DNA of 64,000 nucleotides from Ditylenchus dipsaci (GCA_004194705.1 SADC01000852.1:434001-498000); one strand, 5' to 3'. Numbered from the stretch's first letter, positions 20,401-37,188 are shown. Notes: generated by a model not told the origin, from the sequence alone. A program made the numbers and translations.

Positions 20401-20954
20401 AGAAACAATATTTTGTCTAAATTTTGTCGCTTTTCAGGAATTGGAATTATTAAATGTTATATGAATGGCTCCGGACTCAAAATTTTAAAATAAACGATGT
20501 TTTTGTAAAATAAAAAAAAATTGGTTAAAAATTTTAAAGGATAAATCTGAAATTCTGGCTGAAAAGTCTCCGATTATTTTTGCACTTTTTCTACATTTTT
20601 GTAACAATTTTTTCAAAAAGGTCTCAAAAAATTGCACCATCATATAGCCCTGAATCTTGGCTTTCTTATGATCTATCAAAATTTGCTAAATGTGGTCAGA
20701 AATGTAGAAATTTCAATGTTTTTAAAAACACAATTTTTTCTTAAAAAATTTAAAAACCTCCAAAGATCTACATCTCAAACTAAATTTACCAAAGTTTGAT
20801 AGCTCATAAGAAAGATAAGATTTAAGGCTACATGATGGTGAAAATTTTTTTGAAAAATTATCACAAAAATGTAGAAAAAAGGCAGAAAGAAAATCTACGG
20901 CCAATTTCAAATATTCTACGGCCATTTTTCTCAATTCTACTACTGTAGCCGCAA
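20401..20954. repeat. Foldback with degenerate long arms
   Basis: CTTTCTTATGATCTATCAAA is matched by TTTGATAGCTCATAAGAAAG, and CACTTTTTCTACATTTTTGT by ACAAAAATGTAGAAAAAAGG. The centre is near 20735. Arms are about 200 bp and diverged. Confidence 0.65.
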
Positions 20955-21016
20955 AAGTTAACAGCCATTCAAATTTGCACATGCCACTGCGCGCAAAAAC
21001 CATGGTCCTTTAAGAA
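20955..21016. mobile_element. Half of an AAAGGACCATGG-type MITE
   Basis: Only the right end is present: TTCAAATTTGCACATGCCAC, TGCGCGCAAAAACCATGGTC and CTTTAA. The left half is replaced by foldback sequence. Confidence 0.7.
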
Positions 21017-21075
21017 AGAAGGGTAAAAATAGTAAATGTCAAAAGGTAGCCGCAAAAGTTAACTCCTCCCCCCCC

Positions 21076-21316
21076 TTAAAGGAGCATGCCCACGCTAATA
21101 AGAGGTGGTGCCCGGGAATTCAAATTTTTTTCCTGATCATTGAACTTCTGTACGGATTTTTCAACTTGGTTTCTAACAAAACCATACCTAAAATTGAATT
21201 CTAGGCCTTGTTTTGTTAGAAACCTAGTTGAAAAATCCGTACCGAAGTCCAATGATTAGGGAAATTTTTTGAATTCCCGGGCACCACCTCTTATTAGCGT
21301 GGGCATGGCCCTTTAA
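21076..21316. mobile_element. Palindromic MITE, TTAA-ended family
   Basis: Ends AAAGGAGCATGCCCACGCTA and TAGCGTGGGCATGGCCCTTT inverted, bounded by TTAA. Inner GAACTTCTGTACGGATTTTT arms are those of the elements at 445 and 36470. Confidence 0.85.
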
Positions 21317-21339
21317 AAAACTCACTGTATGACCTCTAA

Positions 21340-22065
21340 TACGTTAACACGCATTTGAGCCCTTTGGATTTGAGCCCCCGCATTTGAGCCCCCGCATTTG
21401 AGCCCCCCGTATTTGAGCCCCGCATTTGAGCTCCCGCATTTGAGCCCCGCATTTGAGCCCCATAGTAAAAGCCTACATTTGAATCGGGACACGGACATTT
21501 CACCGCCGGATCATTTCACCGCCTGTATCTGTTCAATTTTTCAACTCCGATTTTGTATTTATTCATTCTTCTGTGTTTTTCTTTGAAAATCGATATTTAC
21601 TTTAAATATAAAAATTTAGCAATCTGATGGATGCTAATATAGACCTCGTATATGAAAAGTTAGCCCTTATCCCGGACCATGTACCCCAAAGGGTCAGCCT
21701 TATCCCGGACCATGTACCCACAAAGGGGCTTCCTATTGAATTAGGTTGCCTGCCGAAGGCAGGCAGGTAGAAGGAGAAGGATCTGAAGAGAATGAAAATG
21801 ACACTTATTAAATTTGTTGTTTGTTCTAGTGTTTCATTTATATTGTTGAATGTTATCAATAAATTGCTTGCATATGTACCACTAGAATTGTTCTGTCGTT
21901 CTGTTAAAAATCAGATCTTGAAAAAAGCGTGAACAAAAAATTAAATGGGGCTCAAATGCGGGGCTCAAATGCGGGGGCTCAAATGCGGGGCTCAAATACG
22001 GGGGGCTCAAATGCGGGAGCTCAAATGCGGGGCTCAAATCCAAAGGGCTCAAATGCGTAGTAACC
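21340..22065. repeat. Foldback with GCATTTGAGCCCC minisatellite arms
   Basis: The left arm (21349-21465) is about eight tandem units of GCATTTGAGCCCCC with one- or two-base length changes. The right arm (21947-22060) is the same array inverted (GGGGCTCAAATGCG). The order of variant units is mirrored (CCCTTTGGATTTGAG against CTCAAATCCAAAGGG), so one arm was copied from the other. The loop of about 480 bp is unique. Confidence 0.8.
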
Positions 22066-22810
22066 CTCTAATAACCCTGTTTATTGCTTTACGAATCAAA
22101 AAGTATGGCAAGACTGCGTTACACATTATTTAAAAACCACAATTATGAAGATTTACGCGGGTTAGGGTCCCGAAAACGGAAATAGACTCGGCAAAGAGCT
22201 AGTTACACAATTTTTTGATGTGCGCGTAATTTCCGGACACCCTGTATGTTCAATAAAGCGTAAAATTGATTGTTTTGGTAATTTAAAACATGATTTAATT
22301 TGCTTTTAATATTTCCGTTATCTTTTGGAAAAAATATTGCATATCGCAGCGATATATAGCACCTCGATTTTTAGAAATATCGCATATCGCACAGGCGAGG
22401 CTGAAAATATCGTATCGCATATATCGCATAAAGCCAGACGCGCATCTCTAGTTCTAATGATGGATTTTCGTAAAAGTTTTATTCATAATGTAGGTGAGCC
22501 GTATTTTGCTGGTTTGAGTCAAAAGTGTTGACTTGAGAAACCTGCGTTATTCATTGCTGCCTCAGAAGTCTTTTTTTGAGCAAAGAAACAGCCGTAAATT
22601 GCATTCAAAAGACCGCTTATTGGCCGAAAATCAACAGAAGGCCAGGTATAAATCGATTTTGTCTTGCAGAGAATGAACCAAGAAGATAAAAGACCAATTT
22701 CAGTCCTGCTCCTCTTCATACAATTTACACACTCTTTTTGGTTTCCCAATCAACAAATTTGCGCAAAAATCGTTATTTTTGTCATATCAAATTTTATCCG
22801 AATATTTCAG
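22066..22810. other. Region upstream of the V-ATPase gene
   Basis: A cluster of ATATCGCATATCGCA repeats at 22335-22435 ends in GCGCATCTCTAG, like the right end of the hAT MITE at 18279, so this is probably a truncated hAT element. The rest should contain the promoter and a 5' UTR intron, which I cannot delimit. Confidence 0.45.
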
Positions 22811-27761
<4,951 letters not shown>

Positions 27762-28335
27762 ACAATCAATCTCCTCCTCCTATTATTCAAGTTATCCATG
27801 TGTTATGTCTAATTTTGCTGTTCTGTAGTAGGCTGTTTGTAAGTAAATAAATCGAGAGTTGTGACATCTGAACTGCTGTGATTCCCCCATTCCCCCAATA
27901 TAGCAATATTAGAGTCTACACGTCCTCCACCACCACTATAAGTTGATATTTGTCAGAATCACTCACTTCAGTCTTCCTGTGTCTAATTCCAACTTGCTTC
28001 CATACTTCATTGTCTGGCTTCTCCCTTTTCCAAATTTCATTTGTAAATCAACCTGATTTTTCTTGTTCTAATAAATGGCTTATAACTTTGGTGTTTAGAA
28101 CTAAATAGACCATTAGTTTCGATAGACACGCGCAAAAAATTTAGGATCTCTCTCTCTGGTATATTACAGTAGCGTTTTGGGGGGGGGGGGAAGTATATTA
28201 CAGTAGCGCCGAAAAAGTATACTTGAGTTAGCATAAAAGTTAAAAAAACATCGAACGATGTGCAACTCCATGCCATTCTACCTTCAAAAATACTTATTTT
28301 TGCTTTAATAAACTGTCAAAGTATACTTCTTTTTT
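27762..28335. other. 3' flank of V-ATPase and spacer
   Basis: Holds the 3' UTR and, at 28163-28215, two GTATATTACAGTAGCG motifs around a G run, the terminus of the element family seen whole at 33640 and 63328. Confidence 0.5.
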
Positions 28336-29655
28336 CGGTACGTGTCAATTGTTCCCGGCGCCGATTGTTCCCGGCGACCGATTGTTCCCGGCCTATATAA
28401 AAGGGACAATTGTTCCCGGCATATATAAAATGACCGATTGTTCCCGGCCTATGTAAAAGGGACGATTGTTCCCGGCATATATAAAATGACCGATTGTTCC
28501 CGGATAGTATAAAAGGGACAATTGTTCCCGGCATATGTAAAATGACCGATTGTTCCCGGGTCATATAAAAGGGACAATTCTTCCCGGCTAATAAAGACAG
28601 TTTTCTTTTTCAAGTTTTTGATTTTTTTCGTTATTGCTTTTGTTATTTACCTTTTTGACCGATATTTACCTCTTTTTATCTACAAATACTTTAGTGCTGA
28701 TATGGATTCAATTTCATCGCTAATGTTCTTGCTCGCATTGATCAAGGTGAGCAAGTGGTTGCTGAAAATGATGTAAGCTGTTAGTTATTATGCTCCATAA
28801 TCAAAGATTATTTATGTGCTTTTAGGATGTCATTTCGATGGTCAAGTCAGAGAAGGGCAACGACATGGCTACACACCGTGGTTTTCGTTTCGTGAAGCAT
28901 CAGAAAAGTGGAGATAGCACAAAGCAGTATTGGAAATAACTTTGCTGAGGCTGCACATCGAAGACTGCAGATGCTTTGGGAGTGGAACATCCAACAGTCG
29001 GTCGACTTCTTCAAGATCTCAAAAAAATTCAGCGCTCGCATGACTTTGACTACGAGCAATACTTGGCGGAATGGCGGCTCCAAGAAAGCGCAGGATCTAC
29101 AGAGAAGCTGATGCTAGAATCTTACAAAGAGTTGAGCGCTATCGTCAGACTAACCTCATTGATTACCTCCGTGGACTGGCTCACAATTTTGTGATGGATC
29201 AGTAGAATGTTATTGCTTGTTTCGTTATAATTATCGTCGTTATTGTTTCGTTTTGATGTCACGTAGGAAAGGACAATAAACTCGGTTATAAGCATTGATA
29301 AAGCGTATTTTCCTAAGCGAGAGTACACTCTTATAGTACTGACAGGTTTAGAACGGGTTTTTCATGTAAACTGGGAACAATTGGTCCTTTTATACCAGCC
29401 GGGAACAATCGGTCGTCGGGAAGAATCGTCGCCGGGAAGAATCGGTCATTTTACATATGCCGGGAACAATTGTCCTTTTACACGAGCCGGGAACAATCGG
29501 TCATTTTATATATGCCGGGAACAATTGTCCCTTTTATACTAGCCGGGAACAATCGGTCATTTTATATAGGACGGGAACAATTGTCCCTTTTATATAAGCC
29601 GGGAACAATCGGCCGCCGGAACAATCGGCGCCGGAACAATTGTCCGTGTCCGTCT
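28336..29655 (+). mobile_element. Non-autonomous MULE with FLYWCH and transposase C-terminal remnants
   Basis: Inverted ends of GTGTCAATTGTTCCCGGCGC type carry arrays of TTGTTCCCGGC / GCCGGGAACAA (28350-28590 and 29368-29650). The interior encodes, over one intron, a FLYWCH-like piece (SEKGNDMATHRGFRF, then TKQYWK and a stop) at about 28825-28938, and then GNNFAEAAHRRLQ and LGVEHPTVGRLLQDLKKIQ (28930-29060), the end of a Mutator-like transposase after its last catalytic residue. The DDE core between them is missing, so this is an internal deletion derivative. The tandem copies B and C lack it; the insertion point is a T run after GTATACTTC. Confidence 0.8.
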
Positions 29656-30474
29656 TTTTTTGAAGTAATTTTTCTGTGAAAATATTTGTATCACATTTCT
29701 TATGAAATTCTGACTCTGGAAAGTCACTAACCCAGGGATCCCATATCTACTTATTTATAAGAATTCTACTTATTTCGGCCCCCTCAAAAAAAAATCTGCC
29801 TTGAAAAAATTTCGACCTTTCGACTTTCGACTTAAAAGTCGAAAGTCGACAACCCTACTTCTAAGTCATTAAAATACATAAAAAGTAGACAAAAAGGACA
29901 GGAAGACAGAAGGTTAACTTAGTTTTGTTAACTGTGGTATATCACGCAAACTAAGTTTGCGTACGAATGCAAAATTTTATAAATTTTGTAACTTAGGCGA
30001 AACCTTAGGCGCAGGGTAGTCCAGTGCCCTTTAAGAGAACTCAAACGCTCAAACATATTTCTCGGACTACAAAATGTTTTACAAAGAAATGCAGCGTAGT
30101 CGTTTAAGTTACTTTGTGCCCGTTTTCGAATTCTCACCTTCTTTGAATTTCCGTTTGTCTTGCAGTTCGTAATACATTTTTTAGTCTTGGCTAGCTTACG
30201 CTGGCCTACTCTGAGCCTGAGGCCTAAGCCTAAGTTAAAAAAAATTTGAAAAAACATGCATCAAAGGCGCGAATTAAAAAAAAAGGGTACAGAGTAACTC
30301 AAATGCCCCTATGTCCCGGGGTTCCCAGATCTCATTTTTTGAGTGAGCGCCTTCGAAATTTCTAATATTTTAAAGAAAACTTGACTATGTTTTACTAAAA
30401 AAGCAAACGCTAATTTTGAAGCCGCTTATTAAAAAACTAGGGCAACAGGCGCCTATCGGCGCCACTATCAAATT
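29656..30474. other. Spacer with TTAGGC-like tract
   Basis: Contains a short palindrome GACTTTCGACTTAAAAGTCG (29828-29850) and the block GGCCTAAGCCTAAG at 30222-30235 next to GCTTACGCTGGCCTACTC. The same block, inverted, is at 63412-63450, so it is a dispersed repeat containing telomere-like hexamers. No gene seen. Confidence 0.5.
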
Positions 30475-30507
30475 TTAAAAATTACAAAAAAAAAATATTC
30501 GATCACA

Positions 30508-30845
30508 TACCCTTGCCTGGCTACCCTTTTTCTGGTTAACCGTCCTCTTGGCTACCCTCCTCCTGGATAACTCCCTACTGGCTTTCCTCCTACTGGGTAG
30601 CCCCCTCCTGGGTGACTTTTCCCTATATACCCTCCTCCTGGTTGACTTCCTTCTTGGTACTCCACTCCTGCCTACCCTCCTCCTGGTTACCGTCCTCTTG
30701 GTCACCTTCCTACTGGCTACCCTCTTTTTGGGTATCCCCTCCTGCCTACCCTGCTCCTGGCTAACTTCCTCCTGTGTTTCTCTCTCCTGCTTCCCACCTA
30801 CTGAGTAGCACCTTCCTTGCCACCCTCTTCCTAGATACCCCTCCC
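30508..30845. repeat. 15-bp minisatellite open on both strands (copy at 41684-42010)
   Basis: About 20 degenerate units of CTACCCTCCTCCTGG. The plus strand reads as Leu-rich (TLLLVTVLLVTFLLATLF), the minus strand as Arg/Lys/Ser-rich (KRVASRKVTKRTVTRRRVGR). The minus frame is open for 152 codons in A and 127 in B. With no splice or homology support I treat it as a repeat. Confidence 0.7.
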
Positions 30846-31536
30846 GGCTCGAGCATTGAAATCCACCAAAATCCAGGCTAAATCCACCACTTCTAATTTG
30901 GAGGGACTTAAAAACTTTTTGGAGCCTACTCAATTTTCGTGTTTTGTACTTAAAAAGTAGCTAAGATATTGAATCTTAGGGTTCCGAAAAGATATCCGAG
31001 ATAAGTTTACAAAAATTGGCAGAAAATCCAATTTGAACACGAAAATCAACCCAAAATCCAGGCTAAAATCCGCCATCTCCGATTTGAGCGACTTAAAAAC
31101 TTTTTTTGGAGCCACCTCAATTTAACGGCTTTGTAGTTATAAGATAGCTAAGATATTAAATTTCAGGATTCCGGGAAGATATCCGGTATCAGTTCACAAA
31201 AATTGGCAGAAAATCAAACTTGAACACAAAAGTGGCGACCCATGCCACATACTATATAGAAATAGAAGATCGGGGAATCCTGCCCTATGCCCAAAGAAAT
31301 ATTTGACATATTTGCCTTTTTGCCTAAAAAGATATGCCAACGTCAGTTAAAGAAATGTATAAAACCTTACATTTTTACACAAACGCCTACGCAGCATCGA
31401 AAAAAGGTATAGTACCTTTTGAGCATTTGCCTTTTCTCACCCAAAAAAGAAAACCCTTCTTTTGACAGAATTTGTTAATTGGTCAGCAGTTGGGGGTCGG
31501 CAGTTGAAATGGTCGGCAGTTGACCCTTGTTCTTCA

Positions 31537-32317
31537 CTGGGAACCAGTGTTGTGCGTTTGACTCGTTTGCGAGCGAGCAGCTCGCGTGAGAGGACGCGAA
31601 CTGCTGGCTCGCCAAATAGCTATGTCCGCGAGCCATATGGCTCGCCAAGTTAAAGAACAAAGTGACAAGAGCTTCTTAGCTCGCGAGCCATTTGGCTCGC
31701 ATCTATAATAAGCGTATGGTTCGGCTCGCGGAAAATATTGTTTGCTGAAATAAAGCTTAAATCCAGTCTATTTTTCATTTTATTCCATTTTTTGACTGAT
31801 TTTTTTGCAAATATTAAGCTAGTAACACTTTATTTGTCCTTTTATTTGTCTTTAAAGGACCATGCTTGTTGATGACAATGAGAATTTGGCAAATTCAAAT
31901 GCGCGCGGGACACTTTTATTTCGTCTCGTACTGTACTCTTTTGAGTCGTTCAAAATAACTCAAAAGAGTACAGTGCGAGACGAAATAAAAGTGTCCCGCG
32001 CGCATTTGAATTTTCCAAATTCTCATTGTCATCAACAAGTATGGTCCTTTAACAATAAATTGACGTTCAAAACTCACATAAAAAGCGCGAACCGAACCAT
32101 TAGTTTTCGTTTGCGAGCCAAATGGTTCGCGATACAAATGGCTCGTATGGTTTTGGCTCGCGTTCGGCTCGCTTAAGAAAAACAAGTACGCGAGCCAATT
32201 GGCTCGTATATATAAAAAGGCGAGCCATATGGCTCGAACCCATTTGCTTGCTAGGACATGCGATTTTAGGTCTTTCGTTTGGCTCGCGCGAGCCAAATGG
32301 ACAACACTGCTGTGAAC
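31537..32317. mobile_element. hAT-type element with GAGCCATATGGCTCG repeats (copy A)
   Basis: Ends CAGTGTTGTGCGTTTG and CAAATGGACAACACTG, flanked by CTGGGAAC and CTGTGAAC (8 bp, one mismatch). CAGTGTTG-type ends are typical of hAT. Subterminal palindromes of GCGAGCC/GGCTCGC recur throughout. A palindromic MITE is nested at 31852-32052. Non-coding. Confidence 0.8.
31852..32052. mobile_element. Palindromic MITE nested in hAT element
   Basis: TTAA-bounded perfect-looking hairpin: AAAGGACCATGCTTGTTGAT against ATCAACAAGTATGGTCCTTT, with GGGACACTTTTATTTCGTCT against its complement. The centre is GTCGTTCAAAATAACTC. Identical in copy B (43027-43227). Confidence 0.9.
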
Positions 32318-32734
32318 ATTTGCACGGATCATCTTTGCAGAAAAAAGTTGTTCGTCCCAGTAAAGAAATTTTTTTGTAGAGACAATAGAAAAAATCTCCG
32401 CAAAATTTGTCTTGTGGAGACACTCGGGAAGTTGCGGATTTTATGTCAAATTCCCTCCCCCTAATAGTAAAACCTCTTTTTAAAATTGAAGGATTAATTA
32501 ACGGGAGATCAATTAACCGAGGATCAATTTACCGGGGGTGAATTTACTGCCGGCCATTCAAATGTTCTTTGTACAAACAATCTCCTGTTGTTGCACTTCT
32601 TACTTGTTCCATATCACTAGTCATATCACTCGGTTGCATTCATCCTCACCAATAAAACATATTCAGTAACAAAAGCCTCATTATTTTATAAATTTAGTAT
32701 ATGGGTGTCCCATAACCCCGTTACATTATAACGA

Positions 32735-32812
32735 TATGGTGGCCGAGTGGACAGTGGCTCAGCGTCTGACCACTCGGGTGGTCGGTTCGATTCGATACAT
32801 TGACAGGCTCAT
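32735..32812 (+). repeat. tRNA-Ser-like sequence (copy at 43910)
   Basis: GGTGGCCGAGTGGACAGTGG looks like a class II tRNA 5' part with A box TGGCCGAGTGG, followed by a hairpin GACCACTCGGGTGGTC and B box GGTTCGATTC. The 3' acceptor end does not pair with the 5' end, so this is more likely a tRNA-derived repeat than a working gene. Confidence 0.5.
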
Positions 32813-32868
32813 TTTTTTCCCCTGCAATACCACCTCCATTCCAGTGGAATACCCGTAAAAATTGAAGT

Positions 32869-33062
32869 GCAACCCCCCCTACAAAGAGTATTTTTCTCTA
32901 AGCGTCCTATTTTGGGTTCCCTTGATTTTTTTCAGTTTTCTTTTTTGCAATGCGTAGCGCACTAACTTAGGCTTAGGTTTAGGCTTAGGCTTAGGCTTAG
33001 ATGAAAAAAGTCTGCTTAGAGAAAAATACTCTTTGCAGAGGGGGAGGAGGGGTTGCACTTCA
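32869..33062. repeat. Foldback with TTAGGC tract (copy at 44045-44240)
   Basis: GTGCAACCCCCCCTACAAAG pairs with CTTTGCAGAGGGGGAGGAGG and GAAGTGCAAC with GTTGCACTTC, GAGTATTTTTCTCTAAGC with GCTTAGAGAAAAATACTC. Next to the centre lie at least five tandem hexamers of TTAGGC/TTAGGT (32967-32999). Confidence 0.75.
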
Positions 33063-33639
33063 TATGCTGTCGGAATACCACCTAAATTTCGCTGGGATCT
33101 CACCTTATTGCCACTGGAACACCACCAAATTCCCACACGCATCCGATGGAACTCCCACTGGTAATTTGGTGGTAAACCAGTGGCAATTAAGTGGGATTCC
33201 AGTGGAATTTTTTTACCTGTGATCGCCCGGTCGAATTCCGAATTTTGGGCCCTATCCCTTGGAAATCTCCAGCTTCACTTAGGATGCTTTGCAACAGTCA
33301 TAAAAGTATATAAAAAAAGCCAGAAGGCTTAGGCCTTAGGCTTAGATGAGACCAGAAGACCAGAAGGTCGGTCCAGCATAAACGAAATTCTGGCTCTCTT
33401 CTTAGTTGATGCTGTCTTCCTTTGCTCTGGCATCAGGTATTTTCTCTGTTTTGTTCCTTTTTTTCCAGCCCTTGGTTTATGTTGTTTTTAAAAAGACCAG
33501 AAAAAGATCACAATGCTAGTTACGTAATGAACCAGGCAGAGGGATACATCGGCAAATTTTTCAAAGGTGGCCGCGTAATTCTGAGGCCCGGGGTTCAACT
33601 CACTGTCAGGCCCGGGCATGGGCGTACCCAGCATTTTCT
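33063..33639. other. Spacer, copy A
   Basis: Has a short inverted CCACTGG/CCAGTGG cluster (33110-33210) and a second short TTAGGC-like tract GGCTTAGGCCTTAGGCTTAG at 33327. No gene seen. Confidence 0.45.
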
Positions 33640-34695
33640 GAGGGGGGGGGTAGTCTAAATAGGCTAAAAATCTGGGGGGATAAAATGGCAAAAAAAGTTG
33701 GGCGCTACTGTAATATACCATCCACCCCCTCCCCCCCCTCCAAAACCGACTTTTTAGGGATGGTCAAAAACCATTTTTACACAATAATTTCGCCATAAAA
33801 GGACCAGATAAGCAATTTAAATGGGATGCGGGCTGTATTGGGAGGGGAAGGGAATAATACAGGGGCCACTTCTCGAGATGGTTGGGATCCTTAGAGTACT
33901 AATTCTCTAAGCGTCTAAGGGTACTTTCAAACCCAGGAACTTGTGGTGCAGGCATAAGTATAAGTACTTTTCATGGACCAAGCCGACCAGCGGGGTGGAC
34001 TTCGCGGGTTTACACCTTGCCCTAGCACTTTTTGAGTGCTAGGCTGAAATTTTGGATGCTGGACCTCTGGCCCGGCCTTATAGAACGACGGGAAATGCTC
34101 TTCGGCGAAAAAATAAATATGTTGAACATAGTTTTGAATACTGGGGCCTACCGCATAAATAACTCTGGTATGCATGTTTTTTCATGCATCCAGAGTCGCT
34201 TTCGAGTGATTTGTGTCTAAGGTATGTGGGTGTGCGCATCTCAACTCCAAGCCCCCAAGCCCCCTGCATCCCCGAAGGGGGCGCAGGCTGCTTGAGAGTT
34301 AGAGATGTGCGCACGCACTTACCTTAGACATGATTCCGAGAAGTACACTTGATCATAAAATGCATATAGAGTCTATTTTTGCCACGGCCCGAGTTGAACA
34401 ACATGGTAAAGCAGCTAAAAAAAGTGGCCCCTGTATTATTCCCTTCCCCTCCCAATACAGCCCATAATCCCTTTTAAACTGCTTTTCTGGTCCCTTTATG
34501 GCAAAATTATTGCATAAAAATGGTTTTTAGACACTCCCAAAAAAGTCGGTTTTTGGGGGGGGGGTATATGACAGTAGCTTTTTTGGGGGGGGGGGGTATA
34601 TGACAGTAGCGTCAAAAGTTGAATAAGACTGAGAAAAAACTAAAAAGGCTAAAAAATATCTTGACGGGGGGGGGGGGTGGCTATAGCCCGGCTAG
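33640..34695. repeat. Foldback ending in ACAGTAGC/G-run termini (copy at 44815-45870)
   Basis: Arms of about 260 bp: GGGGAAGGGAATAATACAGG pairs with CCTGTATTATTCCCTTCCCC, CGCTACTGTAATATACC with GGTATATGACAGTAGCG. The interior has a second inverted pair CTAAGGTATGTGGGTGTGCG / CGCACGCACTTACCTTAG. Long G and C runs mark both ends. Length differences of these runs are the main change between A and B. Confidence 0.75.
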
Positions 34696-36469
34696 CCACC
34701 ACAACACCTCCCCCCCTTCCCCTGGGTACGCATATGGGCCCGCGTTTCTTTCAAGGTAATTGGACTCTTGGTAATAGATCTCCGTCCTATTTGATACTGA
34801 TTTTCGTCCTACTTTTGAAAATAATTTTTTTTATGGTTACTTATTACGCCTTACTTTTCACCCTCTTTCGTAAAATTGGCAATGGAACACAAATTGCAAC
34901 GGTTTCTGTGAGATATTGCCAAGAACCTTCTTCCACATAAGCAATTGAGCTAATTAGCCGGAAGAAACAAACATGGAAAACAAGCATGTCTGCTTTTTCA
35001 ATCCAAAAGGAACACAATTTTTAATTTATTTCACACAAAACAGGTGAGAAGTGGAGAAATGTTTCAAAAAAATTATCTAAACTTATTTCTGAATAATAAT
35101 TTTTCCCTTTGAGAGTGATGAAAGGTGGTTACATTTAACTGCCAAATCAAATGTTTTTTGTTTGGCTTCTTCCTTTGGCCAGTAGATGAAAGCAAGGGAG
35201 TAGTAGTTGTTTTCTTGTTAGTTATCAACAAGCTAGGGGACAGGAGAGAGGAGCCTGAGATTTGGGTTAGTCAAAACTATATATAATGTTTATTCCTCCT
35301 CCTCCTCCTTCTTCTCCTGCCTGCGATAATCCTCTGGCACTACTTACTTACTAGTTAAAACTCCCTTTCTTCCTACTGCTCCAATTGCCCGCCTCTGAAT
35401 GTTGGCAGTTGGAGCTAGTAGTAGTCTTTTGCTGGGGCCTAAGGTGTTTCTATTTGACAAGTCTCGCCCCTATTCCCCCTTACATCTCATCTTTTCTTCG
35501 AATAATAATAAATACACCTTTTCGGATGTCCAAAGCACGGATTTTTCTTACGTTTATGCTGGATTCGATGCTTTGCAATGAGGATATAATAGTCATTGCT
35601 GCCATTAATTTCGTTTTTATTACATGTGCCTCAGTGGTATGAAGGCAGAATATGGTAAGTCAGGGTCATATTTTGGTTGCCTTGAGTAAGATTTGCAGGG
35701 AGCATTTTCTTTAAATATGAGTGTCGAGATATGGCTTTTCAAAAAAACGGCCAAAAATCGAAATTTATCCAAGATTTCAAATTTTTAAGGAATTATTTTT
35801 TTATAAGTCCATATCTCAACATTAAAACTTTCAAAAATTCTTTTGAAAAGTGGGGTTTTTAGCCCTCTATCTGTGCTACAAGATGGTGCCAGGATATTGT
35901 CGTTCGGATTTCAAGCTAATCAAACTTTTAATCACTTAAAATAATGAAAATTCTTGTCACGCTCTCAAAATGACCACACCTGTTGTTTACAACCAAATGC
36001 TTATTTTTAAAAAATATTCTAGGTAACTTTTTTATACTATTTGAAAGATGAGTTCAGGGCTACAAAATTTTGAATATTTATTATGTTTTGAATATTTTTA
36101 GAATAAAAAATTTTGCCGTTAAAAATGAAGCTAAAAATTTAGCCTAAAATCATTAGTCACTCGCTAAGATTTCTTCAAACCGACGCTGAACTTTAGAAGG
36201 CTAGCAGACGAAATTCCCGAAGCGAAAAGCTGAATCTGTTAACAACAAACAAATTTCAGAATCTCACTTGTCTAACAAAAAAAAAGAACTCTGAAAATAT
36301 ATGAAAAATTTCAATAAAAATTTACAAATCAAAATCAGGAAAAAAACACCTTGTATAAACCTTTTATTAGGTCAAACTTTCTCGGATATCTGAATCTTTG
36401 CGCTGTGAACTGCCAGTTACCAATAATTTGTCAAAGAAATTTTTCCCGAAATATAAACTGATTCTTTAA
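34696..36469. other. Intergenic stretch, copy A
   Basis: (TCC)n microsatellite at 35297-35320. A degenerate inverted pair near 35715-35840 (CGAGATATGG against CCATATCTCAAC). Short open frames at 34677-35642 show no family. No gene supported. Confidence 0.4.
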
Positions 36470-36883
36470 AGGGCCATGGCCACGTGTTCTGGATTACCCG
36501 CCGCCAATTCAAAAATTTGGCCAAGCAGTCACAAAGAGTCAAGAATAGTTTATTTATCACATCAGCACATCAGTACTAATCGATATAGCTGATTGAAGCA
36601 AATTTTCTACGCTTATACAGAGACAACGTGTACCAAAGTTTGTGGGGGTATTCCAAAGTTGACTGCTGGGGGTTTACCAAAGGTGCTCCAAAAATTTTTG
36701 CCTAATAATTGAACTTCTGCATGGATTTTACAGCTCGGTCTCTTACAAACCAAGGCCTAGAATTGAATTTTAAGTATAGTTGTGTTGGAAACCAGTTAAA
36801 AAATCCATACAGAAGTTCAATAATTAGGAATTTTTTTGAATTGGCGGGAGATGATTGTTGTCGTAGATGGCAATGGCCCTTTA
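36470..36883. mobile_element. TTAA-ended MITE, enlarged (copies at 47640 and 52705)
   Basis: Left end AAAGGGCCATGGCCACGTG, right end GGCAATGGCCCTTTAA, inner arms GAACTTCTGCATGGATTTTA and its partner as in the family. About 170 bp (36520-36690) between left arm and inner arm interrupt the pairing and look like a separate insertion. Confidence 0.75.
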
Positions 36884-37188
36884 ATTGCAGTTGACCGTGA
36901 ATCCAGAGTTAATGGACTGTGGACAAAGTTGTCTGTTAATGTATGACTATGAATCCATTGTTAGCTGTTAGATTATAGTTAATCACAATGTTGTTTATAT
37001 GCCATTAATAACAAAAATGACTGTGAAATCAAATTTCTAGATTGACATCGGAAATGGTTAGATGTTATTGAGTAATTTATGTTTGTGTAAATTATGTGCC
37101 AAAATGCCATTGGCGTAGCTACTATGTTTGTTAGTGACTGCTACTGCTTTTATTATACGATTGGTTAGCTGTGGGGTGTTGTATTAGT

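Noticed and set aside
31475..32423. Overlapping open frames of 60-138 codons on both strands, repeated at 43037-43640
   Set aside because: They are the hAT-type element with GAGCC/GGCTC palindromes and its nested hairpin MITE; palindromes give open frames on both strands.
32735..32812. A functional tRNA-Ser gene
   Set aside because: The 5' half looks convincing, yet the acceptor ends do not pair and the T arm is followed by an unpaired tail.
33422..33658. Open frame ending in PGHGRTQHFLRGG
   Set aside because: Runs into the G-run end of the foldback at 33640, with no start context or homology.
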